Notes under the pieces: model-generated
What the model was told of the DNA's origin: nothing
What the model saw: the letters and a program-made list of their open reading frames with translations, nothing else
The model's database searches: none
Shown: positions 1 to 8,126 of the stretch, piece after piece
Position numbering within the stretch: the first letter of the stretch is position 1
How the letters are laid out: each line of letters begins with the position of its first letter
From: Mycobacterium simiae
GTDB lineage: Bacteria; Actinomycetota; Actinomycetes; Mycobacteriales; Mycobacteriaceae
NCBI RefSeq assembly: GCF_010727605.1
Contig: NZ_AP022568.1
Span: forward strand, 1,984,001-2,048,000
DNA: 64,000 bases
Reading direction: 5' to 3'
Program-made: the position numbers and the translations under genes

Positions 1-727
1 GCGTGATGAAGACGAGATCGGCACTGGCCGCGGCGAATTCGTAGACCGGGCCGAGGTGGGCCAGGGCGGCCACCACCGGCTGGCCTTGCGGCGGACGGGG
101 TGTGATCGACGGGCCTTTCACCGAGAAGAACTTGCCGACGAAGTCGACGTAGTGCAGTTTGTCGACATCGACGTAGCGGCCGGTGGCCACGTCGCGGATG
201 ATCGCGTCGTCCTCCCAGCTGTCCCACAATCGGCGCACCACCTCGACGTAATCCACGGCCTCCGCGAACAGGTCGACCCCGGCGACGTCGCGCCGACCGA
301 ACAGCGCGGCCTCGTGCGCGGTCGAGCTGACTCTCGGCTGCCAACCCGCCCGACCGTGTGAGACATAGTCCAGTGTGGCAATTGCTTTGGAGACGTGGAA
401 CGGCTCGGTATGGGTCACCGTCGCCACCGGCATCAGACCGATGTGTCGGGTCACGGGGGCGATGCGGGCCGCGACCAACGCCGCGTCGCCGCGGCCGGCC
501 AGCCGCCTGGGGTCGATCTGCTCACGACGCCCCGGCTGGGGCATCAGGCTGTCGTCGATGGTGAGGAAGTCGAGCAGCCCGCGCTCGGCGGTCGCCGCAA
601 GGCCGGCCCAGTAGCCGCCGCTGAGCACCGGCGGCGTGTCGGGTTGGGCCGCCAGGGTTGCCCGCCAGGCCTGCGGGTCCCACCCGTACCCGTCTAGCGC
701 GACGGCCAAGTGCAACGCCGCGGTCAT
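1..727 (-). CDS. Luciferase-like flavin monooxygenase (NtaA/SnaA/DszA type), 3' end off window
   Basis: The first 242 codons of a gene that leaves the window at its left edge. It reads as a reduced-flavin-dependent monooxygenase of the nitrilotriacetate/desulfurisation branch of the LLM class: an early FLTIDDSL segment, then TLDYVSHGRAGWQPRVSS (about residues 119-136), which matches the family's 'ATLDxxSxGRxGWNxVTS' flavin-site motif. Such enzymes oxidise small C-N or C-S compounds using FMNH2 from a partner reductase; the substrate cannot be told here. The ATG overlaps the stop of the upstream acetyltransferase gene as ATGA, so the two are probably co-transcribed. The family is clear; the C-terminus is not visible. 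Confidence 0.8.
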   Translation of the reverse strand, partial: MTAALHLAVALDGYGWDPQAWRATLAAQPDTPPVLSGGYWAGLAATAERGLLDFLTIDDSLMPQPGRREQIDPRRLAGRGDAALVAARIAPVTRHIGLMPVATVTHTEPFHVSKAIATLDYVSHGRAGWQPRVSSTAHEAALFGRRDVAGVDLFAEAVDYVEVVRRLWDSWEDDAIIRDVATGRYVDVDKLHYVDFVGKFFSVKGPSITPRPPQGQPVVAALAHLGPVYEFAAASADLVFIT

Positions 728-1203
728 GCGAGGCGCTTTTCGAATGCGATCGGCAAGATCGGGGCTTCGGAGGGTAGCGGTTCATCCAGCCGGGTGTAGC
801 CGGTGGCCGCGTACAGCTCCTCGGCCTCGGGCTGGCGGTCACCGGTCACCAAGTAGATCTTCGTGTAACCGCGCGCGGCGATTTCGGCTTCGAGCTCCGC
901 CAGCAAGGCCATCGCATAGCCGCGGCGGCGATGTTGGCGGTCGGTCCAGACGCGTTTGAGTTCCGCCGTTTCGGTGTCGAGTCGGCGAAAGCCGCCGCCG
1001 GTGACCGGCCGTCCGTCCAGCAGACCTATCAACATTCCCCCGTCCGGTGGTGCGAATTCGTCGGCGGCGTTGTCCTTCAGCCAGGCCAACACCTCTGGCG
1101 CGGCGCGCTCGTACCGCTGTGCGTACTCCTGCGCCAGCTCCGTGAGCAGCGGTTGCGCCAGCGCGTCGTCCAACGTCGCCGGCACGAAGTGGAGCGGACT
1201 CAC
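724..1203 (-). CDS. GNAT-family N-acetyltransferase
   Basis: A 159-residue GCN5-related acetyltransferase. The acetyl-CoA site is visible as LKRVWTDRQHRRRGYAMALL, which contains the R/Q-x-x-x-R-G-x-A loop, followed by a late AEELYAATGYTRL stretch typical of the fold's last strand and helix. I place the start at a GTG preceded by an AGGTGAGG ribosome-binding site a few bases upstream; the frame stays open further upstream without a comparable site. The substrate is unknown. The stop overlaps the start of the flavin monooxygenase gene downstream, suggesting one transcript. Confidence 0.8.
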   Translation of the reverse strand: MSPLHFVPATLDDALAQPLLTELAQEYAQRYERAAPEVLAWLKDNAADEFAPPDGGMLIGLLDGRPVTGGGFRRLDTETAELKRVWTDRQHRRRGYAMALLAELEAEIAARGYTKIYLVTGDRQPEAEELYAATGYTRLDEPLPSEAPILPIAFEKRLA

Positions 1204-1216
1204 CTTCACCTCACCT

Positions 1217-2128
1217 CTAACACCTATCGAGCGAATGCATTCCAACCCCGTGCGGCGCGGCCGATCGCGTCGCCGTGACGTAACGGGGCGCAATCGCATC
1301 CCCGACGTCGGAGCCAGTCCACCGCGCGCCCATTCCGATCATGGCGAACAGATCGGCGATGTCCCGGTCGTCGGTCTGCCAGCCTTGTTCGCCCAAATAC
1401 TGCGGCACAGGGTGGAATTCATCGCGAAACGTCAGTCCGACCAGGCCCGCGTCCAAACCGAGCCGATCCCACGCAGCCCAGCCGGGTAAGTGATCAGCGG
1501 CGAACCGGCTGCCCACCGCGCTGGCCGCGGTGACGTCGTTGAGCAACCGGTTCTGCGCGTCGGCAGACAGCAATCCGCCGAGCAAGGTTTCCGCGATCCA
1601 CGCCGTGGGCTGCCTCACGTCGTATCCGACCCGGCGCAGGGCCGTCGACCAATCTGCCCGCAGATCGACCCCCACCGCGCGGCGGTGTGCATTGAGGTCG
1701 GCGCGCAGGTGCTGCAGCACGGCGGTCTTGAAGTCGATGACGTCGGGCTGGTCGAGTTCGTACACCGTCGTCCCCGGCGGCCACCACAACCGGTAGGGCC
1801 GGGTGTCCAGCCCGGAGGCCAGGATCACCACCTGGCGGATGCCGGCGCGCCCGGCGGCGGCGAGGAACTCGTCGAAGAACCGGGTTTGCACGCCAAGCAG
1901 GGTGATCAGATCGCTCGTGACGGCATCGTGGGCGCCATCGTCGGCGTATCGCCGGTCGTCGACCATCCGGGCCAACGACGGCACACCCGCGGCGCGCACC
2001 AACGCCTCGGCGAGGGGGTCGTTGATCAGACCCGCGCTGGTCGCCAGGGCCCGCATGGCCGCGCCGAATGTCGCGGTCAGCCCCACACCGTTATCGGGGC
2101 CCCAGGTGTCGTCGGCTGTTCGGGCCAT
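1217..2128 (-). CDS. SAM-dependent methyltransferase of the mycobacterial LCMT-like family
   Basis: A 303-residue protein of the large mycobacterial family of putative S-adenosylmethionine-dependent methyltransferases (leucine carboxyl methyltransferase fold, PF04072). Diagnostic stretches are an N-terminal DTWGPDNGVGLTA..ALATS segment, RTRFFDEFL-like QTRFFDEFLAAA, the SAM-binding VVILASGLDTRPYRL (about residues 101-115) and VYELDQPDVIDFK. The usual EGLLMYL motif after strand 4 appears here as AETLLGGLL, a divergence of unknown effect. Members are numerous per genome and mostly without known substrates. It lies upstream of the GNAT gene on the same strand with a small gap. Confidence 0.85.
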   Translation of the reverse strand: MARTADDTWGPDNGVGLTATFGAAMRALATSAGLINDPLAEALVRAAGVPSLARMVDDRRYADDGAHDAVTSDLITLLGVQTRFFDEFLAAAGRAGIRQVVILASGLDTRPYRLWWPPGTTVYELDQPDVIDFKTAVLQHLRADLNAHRRAVGVDLRADWSTALRRVGYDVRQPTAWIAETLLGGLLSADAQNRLLNDVTAASAVGSRFAADHLPGWAAWDRLGLDAGLVGLTFRDEFHPVPQYLGEQGWQTDDRDIADLFAMIGMGARWTGSDVGDAIAPRYVTATRSAAPHGVGMHSLDRC

Positions 2129-2134
2129 CCGGCC

Positions 2135-2509
2135 TCAGACGTCGTCGGAGCGGCGCTGCTGGCTCAGCCCGACGCCGGCTCGCCAACCCAACAAGAACAC
2201 GGCCGTCACGGTCGCGGCGACCACGACGAAACTCGTGGCCACACCCGCGCCGCTGGCTTTGCGCAACAGCATGCCGATCACCAGGGTGCACAGCCAGATC
2301 ACCACCCCGCCGGGGATCAGCGCGGTCGGCCGTCGCCAGGCCCGCGCTGCCAGCCACCCGACGATGGTGCCGGTGAGAAACGGCCAGGCCGTCGTGGCGA
2401 TGCCGGTGATGTTGAGGCCTTCGTCGTGACTGCGCCGTCCCGCGGCGCAGAACAGCAAGACACAGAACACATCCGTGAAGAAGTAGCCCAGCCACCCCAG
2501 CCGCTGCAT
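2135..2509 (-). CDS. DUF3054 family integral membrane protein
   Basis: A 124-residue protein with four hydrophobic stretches: around residues 8-22, 38-57, 66-84 and 88-107. The order and loops (GRRSHDEG after the first helix, TALIPGGVVIWLCT for the third) match the DUF3054 family, small four-helix membrane proteins common in actinobacteria and without known function. It ends 6 bp before the methyltransferase start on the same strand, so the two are probably co-transcribed from the region shared with the divergent acyl-CoA dehydrogenase promoter. Confidence 0.8.
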   Translation of the reverse strand: MQRLGWLGYFFTDVFCVLLFCAAGRRSHDEGLNITGIATTAWPFLTGTIVGWLAARAWRRPTALIPGGVVIWLCTLVIGMLLRKASGAGVATSFVVVAATVTAVFLLGWRAGVGLSQQRRSDDV

Positions 2510-2537
2510 GCAGCGAGACTACCGGGCGGCCGAATTC

Positions 2538-2567
2538 TTGACCCCCACCGCGGGGTGAACCTAGATT
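2538..2567 (+). promoter_or_regulatory. Probable sigma-A promoter of the acyl-CoA dehydrogenase operon
   Basis: TTGACC (2538-2543) and TAGATT (2562-2567) are separated by 18 bp, close to the sigma-A consensus. The predicted transcription start near 2574 falls in a palindrome, ATTCG-TCC-CGAAT (2565-2577), nested within GATTC...GAATC (2564-2582). The third gene of this operon is a TetR regulator, so this palindrome is a reasonable operator candidate. Confidence 0.5.
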
Positions 2568-2645
2568 CGTCCCGAATGAATCCCCGTTCACGAACAGCTC
2601 GCCCCGCGGACAACAGCGGCGGCCCAACGATGGCAGGCTGAGGTG

Positions 2646-3830
2646 ATGAGCTCCCAGAAAGCGCCCGCGTTCAACCGAGACGACCCGCTTGGCCTCGACG
2701 CGTCGCTGGCCGGCGACGAGATCGCGGTGCGCGACACCGTCAGAAAATTCTGCGCCGAACACGTCGTGCCCTACGTCGCGGAGTGGTTCGAGATCGGCGA
2801 CCTGCCGGTCCGCCAACTCGCCAAGCAATTCGGTGAGCTCGGGCTGCTCGGCATGCACTTGCACGGCTACGGCTGTGGCGGCGCGTCGGCGGTGCACTAC
2901 GGCCTGGCATGTACCGAACTCGAGGCCGCCGACTCCGGGATTCGGTCGATGGTCTCGGTGCAGGGATCGCTCGCGATGTTCGCAATCTGGAACTTCGGCT
3001 CCGAGGAACAAAAGCAGCAGTGGCTGCCCGGGATGGCCACCGGCGAGCTGCTCGGCTGCTTCGGGCTCACCGAGCCGGACGTCGGGTCCGATCCCGCCGC
3101 GATGAAGACCCACGCCCGACGCGACGGGGCGGACTGGGTGCTCAACGGCCGCAAGCTGTGGATCACCAACGGTTCGGTCGCCGACGTGGCGGTGGTGTGG
3201 GCCAACACCGACGACGGCATTCGAGGTTTCGTCGTTCCCACCCGCACCCCGGGCTTCACCGCCAACACGATTCATCACAAGTTGTCGCTGCGGGCGTCGA
3301 TCACCAGCGAGTTGGTGCTCGACGATGTGCGGCTACCCGCCGACGCCCTGCTGCCCGAGGCGACGGGCCTGCGCGGACCGTTGTCGTGTCTGTCCGAGGC
3401 CCGCTACGGCATCATCTGGGGGTCGATGGGCGCGGCACGCACGGCGTGGCAGGCCGCGCTCGACTACGCGACCCAACGCACGCAATTCGGCCGTCCGATC
3501 GCCGGCTTTCAGTTGACCCAAGCCAAATTGGTCGACATGGCCGTCGAACTGCACAAGGGACAGCTACTTTCGCTGCATCTCGGCCGGCTCAAGGACACCG
3601 TCGGGCTGCGCCCCGAGCAGGTCAGCTTCGGCAAACTCAATAACACCCGCGAGGCGATCAAGATTTGCCGTACAGCTCGAACCATCCTGGGCGGCAATGG
3701 TATATCGCTGGAATACCCGGTCATCCGGCACATGGTGAACCTGGAATCGGTGCTGACCTATGAGGGCACCCCGGAAATGCACCAGCTGGTGCTCGGCCAG
3801 GCTTTCACCGGTAGCGACGCCTTCCGCTGA
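2646..3830 (+). CDS. fadE7: Acyl-CoA dehydrogenase, glutaryl-CoA dehydrogenase-like
   Basis: A full-length acyl-CoA dehydrogenase of 394 residues, which removes two hydrogens from the alpha-beta bond of an acyl-CoA using FAD. The substrate/FAD loop GCFGLTEPDVGSDP and GRKLWITNGSVAD are clear, and the catalytic glutamate is present in the C-terminal TYEGTPEMHQL motif. The overall pattern (LGMHLHGYGCGGAS near the start) resembles glutaryl-CoA dehydrogenases and mycobacterial FadE7. It is the first gene of a three-gene operon (second acyl-CoA dehydrogenase, TetR). ATG 2646 is chosen; an in-frame GTG lies directly before it. Confidence 0.88.
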   Translation: MSSQKAPAFNRDDPLGLDASLAGDEIAVRDTVRKFCAEHVVPYVAEWFEIGDLPVRQLAKQFGELGLLGMHLHGYGCGGASAVHYGLACTELEAADSGIRSMVSVQGSLAMFAIWNFGSEEQKQQWLPGMATGELLGCFGLTEPDVGSDPAAMKTHARRDGADWVLNGRKLWITNGSVADVAVVWANTDDGIRGFVVPTRTPGFTANTIHHKLSLRASITSELVLDDVRLPADALLPEATGLRGPLSCLSEARYGIIWGSMGAARTAWQAALDYATQRTQFGRPIAGFQLTQAKLVDMAVELHKGQLLSLHLGRLKDTVGLRPEQVSFGKLNNTREAIKICRTARTILGGNGISLEYPVIRHMVNLESVLTYEGTPEMHQLVLGQAFTGSDAFR

Positions 3831-3841
3831 CAGGAGAGCCG

Positions 3842-4990
3842 ATGGCCACCCGCCTGGAATACACCTCCGAACATCAGCAGTTTCGGGAGCTGGTCCGCGA
3901 TTTCGTGCAGCACCGCGTGGCCCCCGCACACGAAACCTGGGAACGCAACGGCCAGTGGGACCGCTCGCTGTTCGTCGAGGCAGGAAAGCTTGGGCTGCTT
4001 GGCTTTTCGGTCCCCGAACAGTTCGGCGGGGCGGGAGTCAACGACTTCCGATACAACGCGATCGTGATCGACGAATTGCAGCGGGCCGGCGCGGCGGCGG
4101 AGGCGATCTCGTTCACGCTGCAAAACGACATCGTGCTGCCTTACCTCACCGATCTGACCACACCCGACCAGCAGCAACGCTGGCTGCCCGGCGTGGTGAC
4201 CGGTGAAACGGTGCTCGCGGTCGCGATGACCGAGCCCGGGACGGGTAGCGACCTGGCCGGAATCCGCACCGCCGCGGTGCGCGACGGTGACTGCTACGTC
4301 GTCAACGGCGCCAAGACGTTCATCTCCAACGGACAAAGCGGGGACCTGTTCGTCGTCGCGGTGCGCACGTCGCCGGATCGGCACAAGGGACTCTCGCTGC
4401 TCGTGGTCGACGCCGACACCCCCGGCTTCGAGCGCGGCCGCAACCTGGAGAAGATCGGGTTACATGCCCAGGACACCAGCGAACTCACCTTCACCGACAT
4501 GCGGGTGCCGGTGCAGAATCTGCTCGGCGAGGAGGGCAGCGGCTTTTATCAGCTGGTCGCAAACCTGCCCCAGGAACGGCTGGCGCTCGGAGTGGGAGCG
4601 GTGGCCGCCGCCGAAGCCGTGCTGGCCGAGACGCTCGAGTATGTCCGCGCCCGCAAGGCTTTCGGGTCACCGATCGCCAGTTTCCAGCACAACCAGTTCG
4701 TGCTGGCCGAGCTGGCCACCGAGCTCGACATCGCCCGCACCTTCCTCGACGACTGCCTCGCGCAGCATCTGGTCGGCGAACTCACCGCGGCGCGGGCGGC
4801 CCGGCTGAAATGGTGGACGACCGACCTGCAGGTCCGCACCGCCGACCGCTGCCTGCAGCTGCACGGCGGATACGGCTACATGCGGGAGTACAGCGTCTCG
4901 CGTGCCTTCGTCGATGCCCGCATCCAGACGATTTACGGCGGTACCAACGAGATCATGAAGACGATCATCGCCAAGGATCTGGGTATCTGA
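3842..4990 (+). CDS. Acyl-CoA dehydrogenase, long-chain type
   Basis: A 382-residue acyl-CoA dehydrogenase starting 11 bp after the first one. The FAD/substrate loop VAMTEPGTGSDLAG and KTFISNGQSGDLFVVA are intact. The C-terminal site reads IYGGTNEIMK, so the usual glutamate position of YEGT is glycine; the base is instead probably the glutamate of LPQERLALG (about residue 243), as in long-chain and isovaleryl-type enzymes. The pair therefore uses two different catalytic-base positions, suggesting different substrates within one pathway. The stop overlaps the following regulator start as TGATG. Confidence 0.88.
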   Translation: MATRLEYTSEHQQFRELVRDFVQHRVAPAHETWERNGQWDRSLFVEAGKLGLLGFSVPEQFGGAGVNDFRYNAIVIDELQRAGAAAEAISFTLQNDIVLPYLTDLTTPDQQQRWLPGVVTGETVLAVAMTEPGTGSDLAGIRTAAVRDGDCYVVNGAKTFISNGQSGDLFVVAVRTSPDRHKGLSLLVVDADTPGFERGRNLEKIGLHAQDTSELTFTDMRVPVQNLLGEEGSGFYQLVANLPQERLALGVGAVAAAEAVLAETLEYVRARKAFGSPIASFQHNQFVLAELATELDIARTFLDDCLAQHLVGELTAARAARLKWWTTDLQVRTADRCLQLHGGYGYMREYSVSRAFVDARIQTIYGGTNEIMKTIIAKDLGI

Positions 4991-5637
4991 TGACGGCCGA
5001 CGTCAGCGATTTCGGCTCCCTGCCCGTTGAGGAGGCGGTGCGTGCGGCCCGGGCCAGCTCGCGGCGCCGCCAGGTGCTCGACGCCGCGGTTGCCGTGATG
5101 GGCAAGACCGGTTTCCACCAGATGTCCATGCAGGACCTGGCCGCCCAGGCCAAGGTCAGCGTCGGCTTGATCTACAAGTACTTTGGTGGCAAGGAGGATC
5201 TGCTACTGGCGACGATCGTGCGGATCTTGGATGTGTTTCGCGATCAGCTGACGCCGGTGATGGACGCCGCCGGCGCGGACCCGATCGAGCGGTTGGCCGC
5301 GGGCATCCGGCGCTACATCGAGATCGTCGACGAAAACCTCGACGGCGTAGTGCTCACCTATCGGGAAACCCGCACCCTGGGCCCGGCCGAACGCACGCAA
5401 CTCAAGGAACTCGAAATAGCCAGCGCCGCACCGCTTCGTGCGACGATCGAGGCGGGCATCGACGCCGGGGTGTTCCGCGCCGTCGATGTCGATTTGACTG
5501 TGTATGACATCATGCTGATCGCCCACGGCTGGGCGCTCAAACACTGGCACTTCGGTCCCAACTACACCGTCGAGGAATACATTCGGCTGCAGACCCGCCA
5601 CGTGCTCAACGCGTTGGTCGTCGCCCCAGCTCACTGA
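4990..5637 (+). CDS. TetR-family transcriptional regulator
   Basis: A 215-residue regulator with an N-terminal helix-turn-helix: [45 protein letters not shown] (about residues 23-75), the standard TetR layout. The C-terminal ligand domain ends in AHGWALKHWHF...LQTRHVLNAL, a pattern seen in TetR_C_33/FadR-like regulators of acyl-CoA genes. Its start overlaps the acyl-CoA dehydrogenase stop, so it is translationally coupled and most likely autoregulates this operon, responding to an acyl-CoA. The ligand is an inference from context. Confidence 0.88.
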   Translation: MTADVSDFGSLPVEEAVRAARASSRRRQVLDAAVAVMGKTGFHQMSMQDLAAQAKVSVGLIYKYFGGKEDLLLATIVRILDVFRDQLTPVMDAAGADPIERLAAGIRRYIEIVDENLDGVVLTYRETRTLGPAERTQLKELEIASAAPLRATIEAGIDAGVFRAVDVDLTVYDIMLIAHGWALKHWHFGPNYTVEEYIRLQTRHVLNALVVAPAH

Positions 5638-5649
5638 AGGAGTCGAAGG

Positions 5650-6252
5650 ATGCGGATTCACCTCGTCGCTGCATGCACGTTGGCCTTGGGCGCCTTGGCG
5701 GTGCCCACGGCCGTCGCCGATCCCACCGGCACGCTGCCGCCGCTGACCACCAGCAATAGTGGACCGGTCGTCGGTGGGTCGGGCGCCGCACCGCAACTGT
5801 CGCAGCAACTCAAAAGTCTCAACGACCCCAACGTGCAAGAAGCCGACGGGCAGGACGCGGCTCAATTCATCGCTGCCGCAGCCAATATCAGCGATCGCGA
5901 CCTGGCATCTCCCTTCATGGCGCTGCAGCGGGCGCTGGGATGCCAAAAGAACAACGCCGGATTCGGAGCGCGTGCCTATCGCCGCAACGACGGACAATGG
6001 GGAGGCGCGATGCTGGTCATCCCCAAGAGCACCTACCCGGACACCGATGCCATGAAGGCGTGCGAGATGTCCAACTGGCGGCGGCCCTCACTGGGCAGTG
6101 CCACGTCGATGTGCAACAGCGGTTGGGCTTACCCGCCACCAACTTTCAACAACAAGGGCGGCGACTACATCGTTCTGCTCGCCGGCACGAACACCGACTT
6201 CTGCACCGCGCTGAACGCCAACTACAAGGGCAGCGCAGCCGTCTGGCCGTGA
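5650..6252 (+). CDS. Secreted protein of unknown function (Rv0398c-like)
   Basis: A 200-residue protein with a Sec signal peptide: a short basic start, hydrophobic VAACTLALGALAV, and a likely AVA-DP cleavage near residue 23. The mature part has several cysteines (LGCQKN, KACEMSN, TSMCNSG, DFCTALN), probably two disulfides, and no catalytic motif I recognise. GAAGGAG lies before the ATG and the gene begins 12 bp after the TetR stop, so it may be read from the acyl-CoA dehydrogenase operon. Synteny and length suggest the M. tuberculosis secreted protein Rv0398c, from memory. Confidence 0.7.
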   Translation: MRIHLVAACTLALGALAVPTAVADPTGTLPPLTTSNSGPVVGGSGAAPQLSQQLKSLNDPNVQEADGQDAAQFIAAAANISDRDLASPFMALQRALGCQKNNAGFGARAYRRNDGQWGGAMLVIPKSTYPDTDAMKACEMSNWRRPSLGSATSMCNSGWAYPPPTFNNKGGDYIVLLAGTNTDFCTALNANYKGSAAVWP

Positions 6253-6279
6253 CCGGCTACGTAGCGTTCGCCGGCACAG

Positions 6280-6585
6280 CTAGTCATCGATGTGAGTCGG
6301 CGGTTCGTTGAAAGCCGGACCCGACGGGTGCTGGTCGGGCCCCAACGTCTGGCAATTGGTGCTAGCCGCATAAACCGGGGAGCCGTCACGTCCCGGGGCG
6401 GGCGGAAACACGACGCACCGCTGCCAGGTCCCGTCGGGCTGGACCGGTCCGTCGCACTTGCTGAGCGCGATTCCGCCGAACTGGCAGCCCGCGCTGGCCG
6501 GAGCCGCCAAGGTCAGCAGTGCGCACGTCACCACGGCGCCAACCGCGAGGCCGCCCGTCAGTCCCGCGACGACGAAATGCTTCAT
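6280..6585 (-). CDS. Small secreted protein with a CDGP motif
   Basis: A 101-residue protein starting MKHFVVAGLTGG, with a hydrophobic signal sequence and a probable ASA-G cleavage at about residue 33. The mature domain has four cysteines and the sequence CDGPVQPDGTWQRC, the hallmark of the small 'CDGP' mycobacterial exported proteins. Longer frames upstream lack signal-like character, so the internal ATG is preferred. It faces the preceding secreted protein gene tail to tail with 27 bp between. Function unknown. Confidence 0.65.
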   Translation of the reverse strand: MKHFVVAGLTGGLAVGAVVTCALLTLAAPASAGCQFGGIALSKCDGPVQPDGTWQRCVVFPPAPGRDGSPVYAASTNCQTLGPDQHPSGPAFNEPPTHIDD

Positions 6586-6758
6586 GCTGTCGGGAACACT
6601 ACCGCTAATTGCGGGCTTGCGGGCTCGACAACTGCGCCACCACAGGCCGCGATGGTCCACGCCGACCCGTGAACGCGCGACACCACGCGAGGCAACGTCA
6701 TAGGGTGGGTATGCGCTACGGAGAAAGCCAGAGGGATCTGCAGACCTGAAGGAGAATC

Positions 6759-8126
6759 ATGTCGCGCCATCGCGTCGTCATCATCGGTAGCGGATTTGGC
6801 GGGCTGAATGCGGCCAAAGCGCTCAAGCGCGCCGACGTCGACGTCGTCCTCATCTCGAAGACGACCACCCACCTGTTCCAACCGCTGCTCTACCAGGTCG
6901 CCACCGGAATCTTGTCCGAGGGCGAGATCGCCCCGGCCACCCGGCTGGTGCTGCAACGGCAAAAGAACGTGCAGGTGCTGCTGGGCGAGGTCTTCGCCAT
7001 CGACCTCAAGGCCAGGACGGTGACGTCGAAGCTGATGGGCATGGAGACCGTGACGCCGTTCGACAGCCTGATCGTGGCGGCCGGTGCCCAGCAGTCCTAC
7101 TTCGGCAACGACCAGTTCGCGACCTACGCGCCCGGCATGAAGACCATCGACGACGCCCTGGAGCTGCGCGGCCGGATCCTCGGCGCGTTCGAGGCCGCCG
7201 AGGTCACCGACGACCCGGCCGAGCGGCAACGGCGCCTGACCTTCGTCGTCGTCGGCGCCGGCCCCACCGGTGTGGAGGTGGCAGGACAGATCATGGAGCT
7301 CGCCCACCGCACCCTCAAGCAGGCGTTCCGCACCATCGAGCCCCGCGACTGCCGGGTGATCCTGCTCGACGCCGCGCCCGCGGTGTTGCCGCCAATGGGT
7401 GAGAAGCTAGGCCGCAAGGCGCAAAACCGGCTGGAAAAGATGGGCGTCGAAGTTCAGCTCAACGCGATGGTCGACGACGTGGACTACATGGGCCTGACCA
7501 TCAAGGAAAAGGACGGCACCAAGCGCCGCATCGAATGCGCGTGCAAGGTGTGGGCGGCCGGCGTGCAGGCCAGCTCACTGGGCAGGATCATCGCCGACCA
7601 GTCCGACGGCACCGAGGTCGACCGGGCCGGACGGGTGGTCGTCGAGCCCGACCTGACCGTCAAGGGGCACCCGAACGTTTTCGTCATCGGCGACCTGATG
7701 TCGGTGGCAGGCGTGCCCGGGATGGCCCAGGGCGCGATTCAGGGCGCACGGTATGCGACCGACCGAATCAAGGAGATCGTCAAGGGCACCGACGACCCGG
7801 GCACCCGCAAGCCGTTCAGCTATTTCGACAAGGGCAGCATGGCCACCATCTCCCGATTCAGCGCCGTCGCCCAGGTCGGCAAGCTGGAGTTCGGCGGCTT
7901 CATCGCCTGGCTGGCCTGGCTGGGTCTGCACCTGCTTTACCTGGTCGGCTTCAAGAACCGGTTCACCACCGTCGTCGCCTGGTTCATCACCTTCCTGGGC
8001 GACGGCCGCAGCCAAATGGCCATCACCACCCAGATGATCTACGCCAGGGTAGTCACCCAGAGCTGGATGGAAGTCCAAGAGGCACTGACCCAAGCCGAAC
8101 AAGCCGAAAAGCAAGCCGCCAGTTAG
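6759..8126 (+). CDS. ndhA: Type II NADH dehydrogenase
   Basis: A 455-residue single-subunit, non-proton-pumping NADH:menaquinone oxidoreductase on the cytoplasmic membrane face. The FAD fold is at the N-terminus (RVVIIGSGFGGLNAAKAL), the NADH fold at about residues 157-180 (TFVVVGAGPTGVEVAGQ), the FAD-contacting NVFVIGDLMSVAG at about 308, and the quinone-site AQGAIQGARYA follows. C-terminal hydrophobic/amphipathic segments (FIAWLAWLGLHLLYLVGF) anchor it. AAGGAG precedes the ATG. The neighbouring convergent metZ supports calling it the NdhA paralogue rather than Ndh. Its stop overlaps the metZ stop by 4 bp. Confidence 0.9.
   Translation: MSRHRVVIIGSGFGGLNAAKALKRADVDVVLISKTTTHLFQPLLYQVATGILSEGEIAPATRLVLQRQKNVQVLLGEVFAIDLKARTVTSKLMGMETVTPFDSLIVAAGAQQSYFGNDQFATYAPGMKTIDDALELRGRILGAFEAAEVTDDPAERQRRLTFVVVGAGPTGVEVAGQIMELAHRTLKQAFRTIEPRDCRVILLDAAPAVLPPMGEKLGRKAQNRLEKMGVEVQLNAMVDDVDYMGLTIKEKDGTKRRIECACKVWAAGVQASSLGRIIADQSDGTEVDRAGRVVVEPDLTVKGHPNVFVIGDLMSVAGVPGMAQGAIQGARYATDRIKEIVKGTDDPGTRKPFSYFDKGSMATISRFSAVAQVGKLEFGGFIAWLAWLGLHLLYLVGFKNRFTTVVAWFITFLGDGRSQMAITTQMIYARVVTQSWMEVQEALTQAEQAEKQAAS

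Noticed and set aside
3842..4990. The second acyl-CoA dehydrogenase as an inactive enzyme, because its C-terminal motif has G instead of E
   Set aside because: The LPQERL glutamate used by long-chain-type enzymes is present, so it is probably active.
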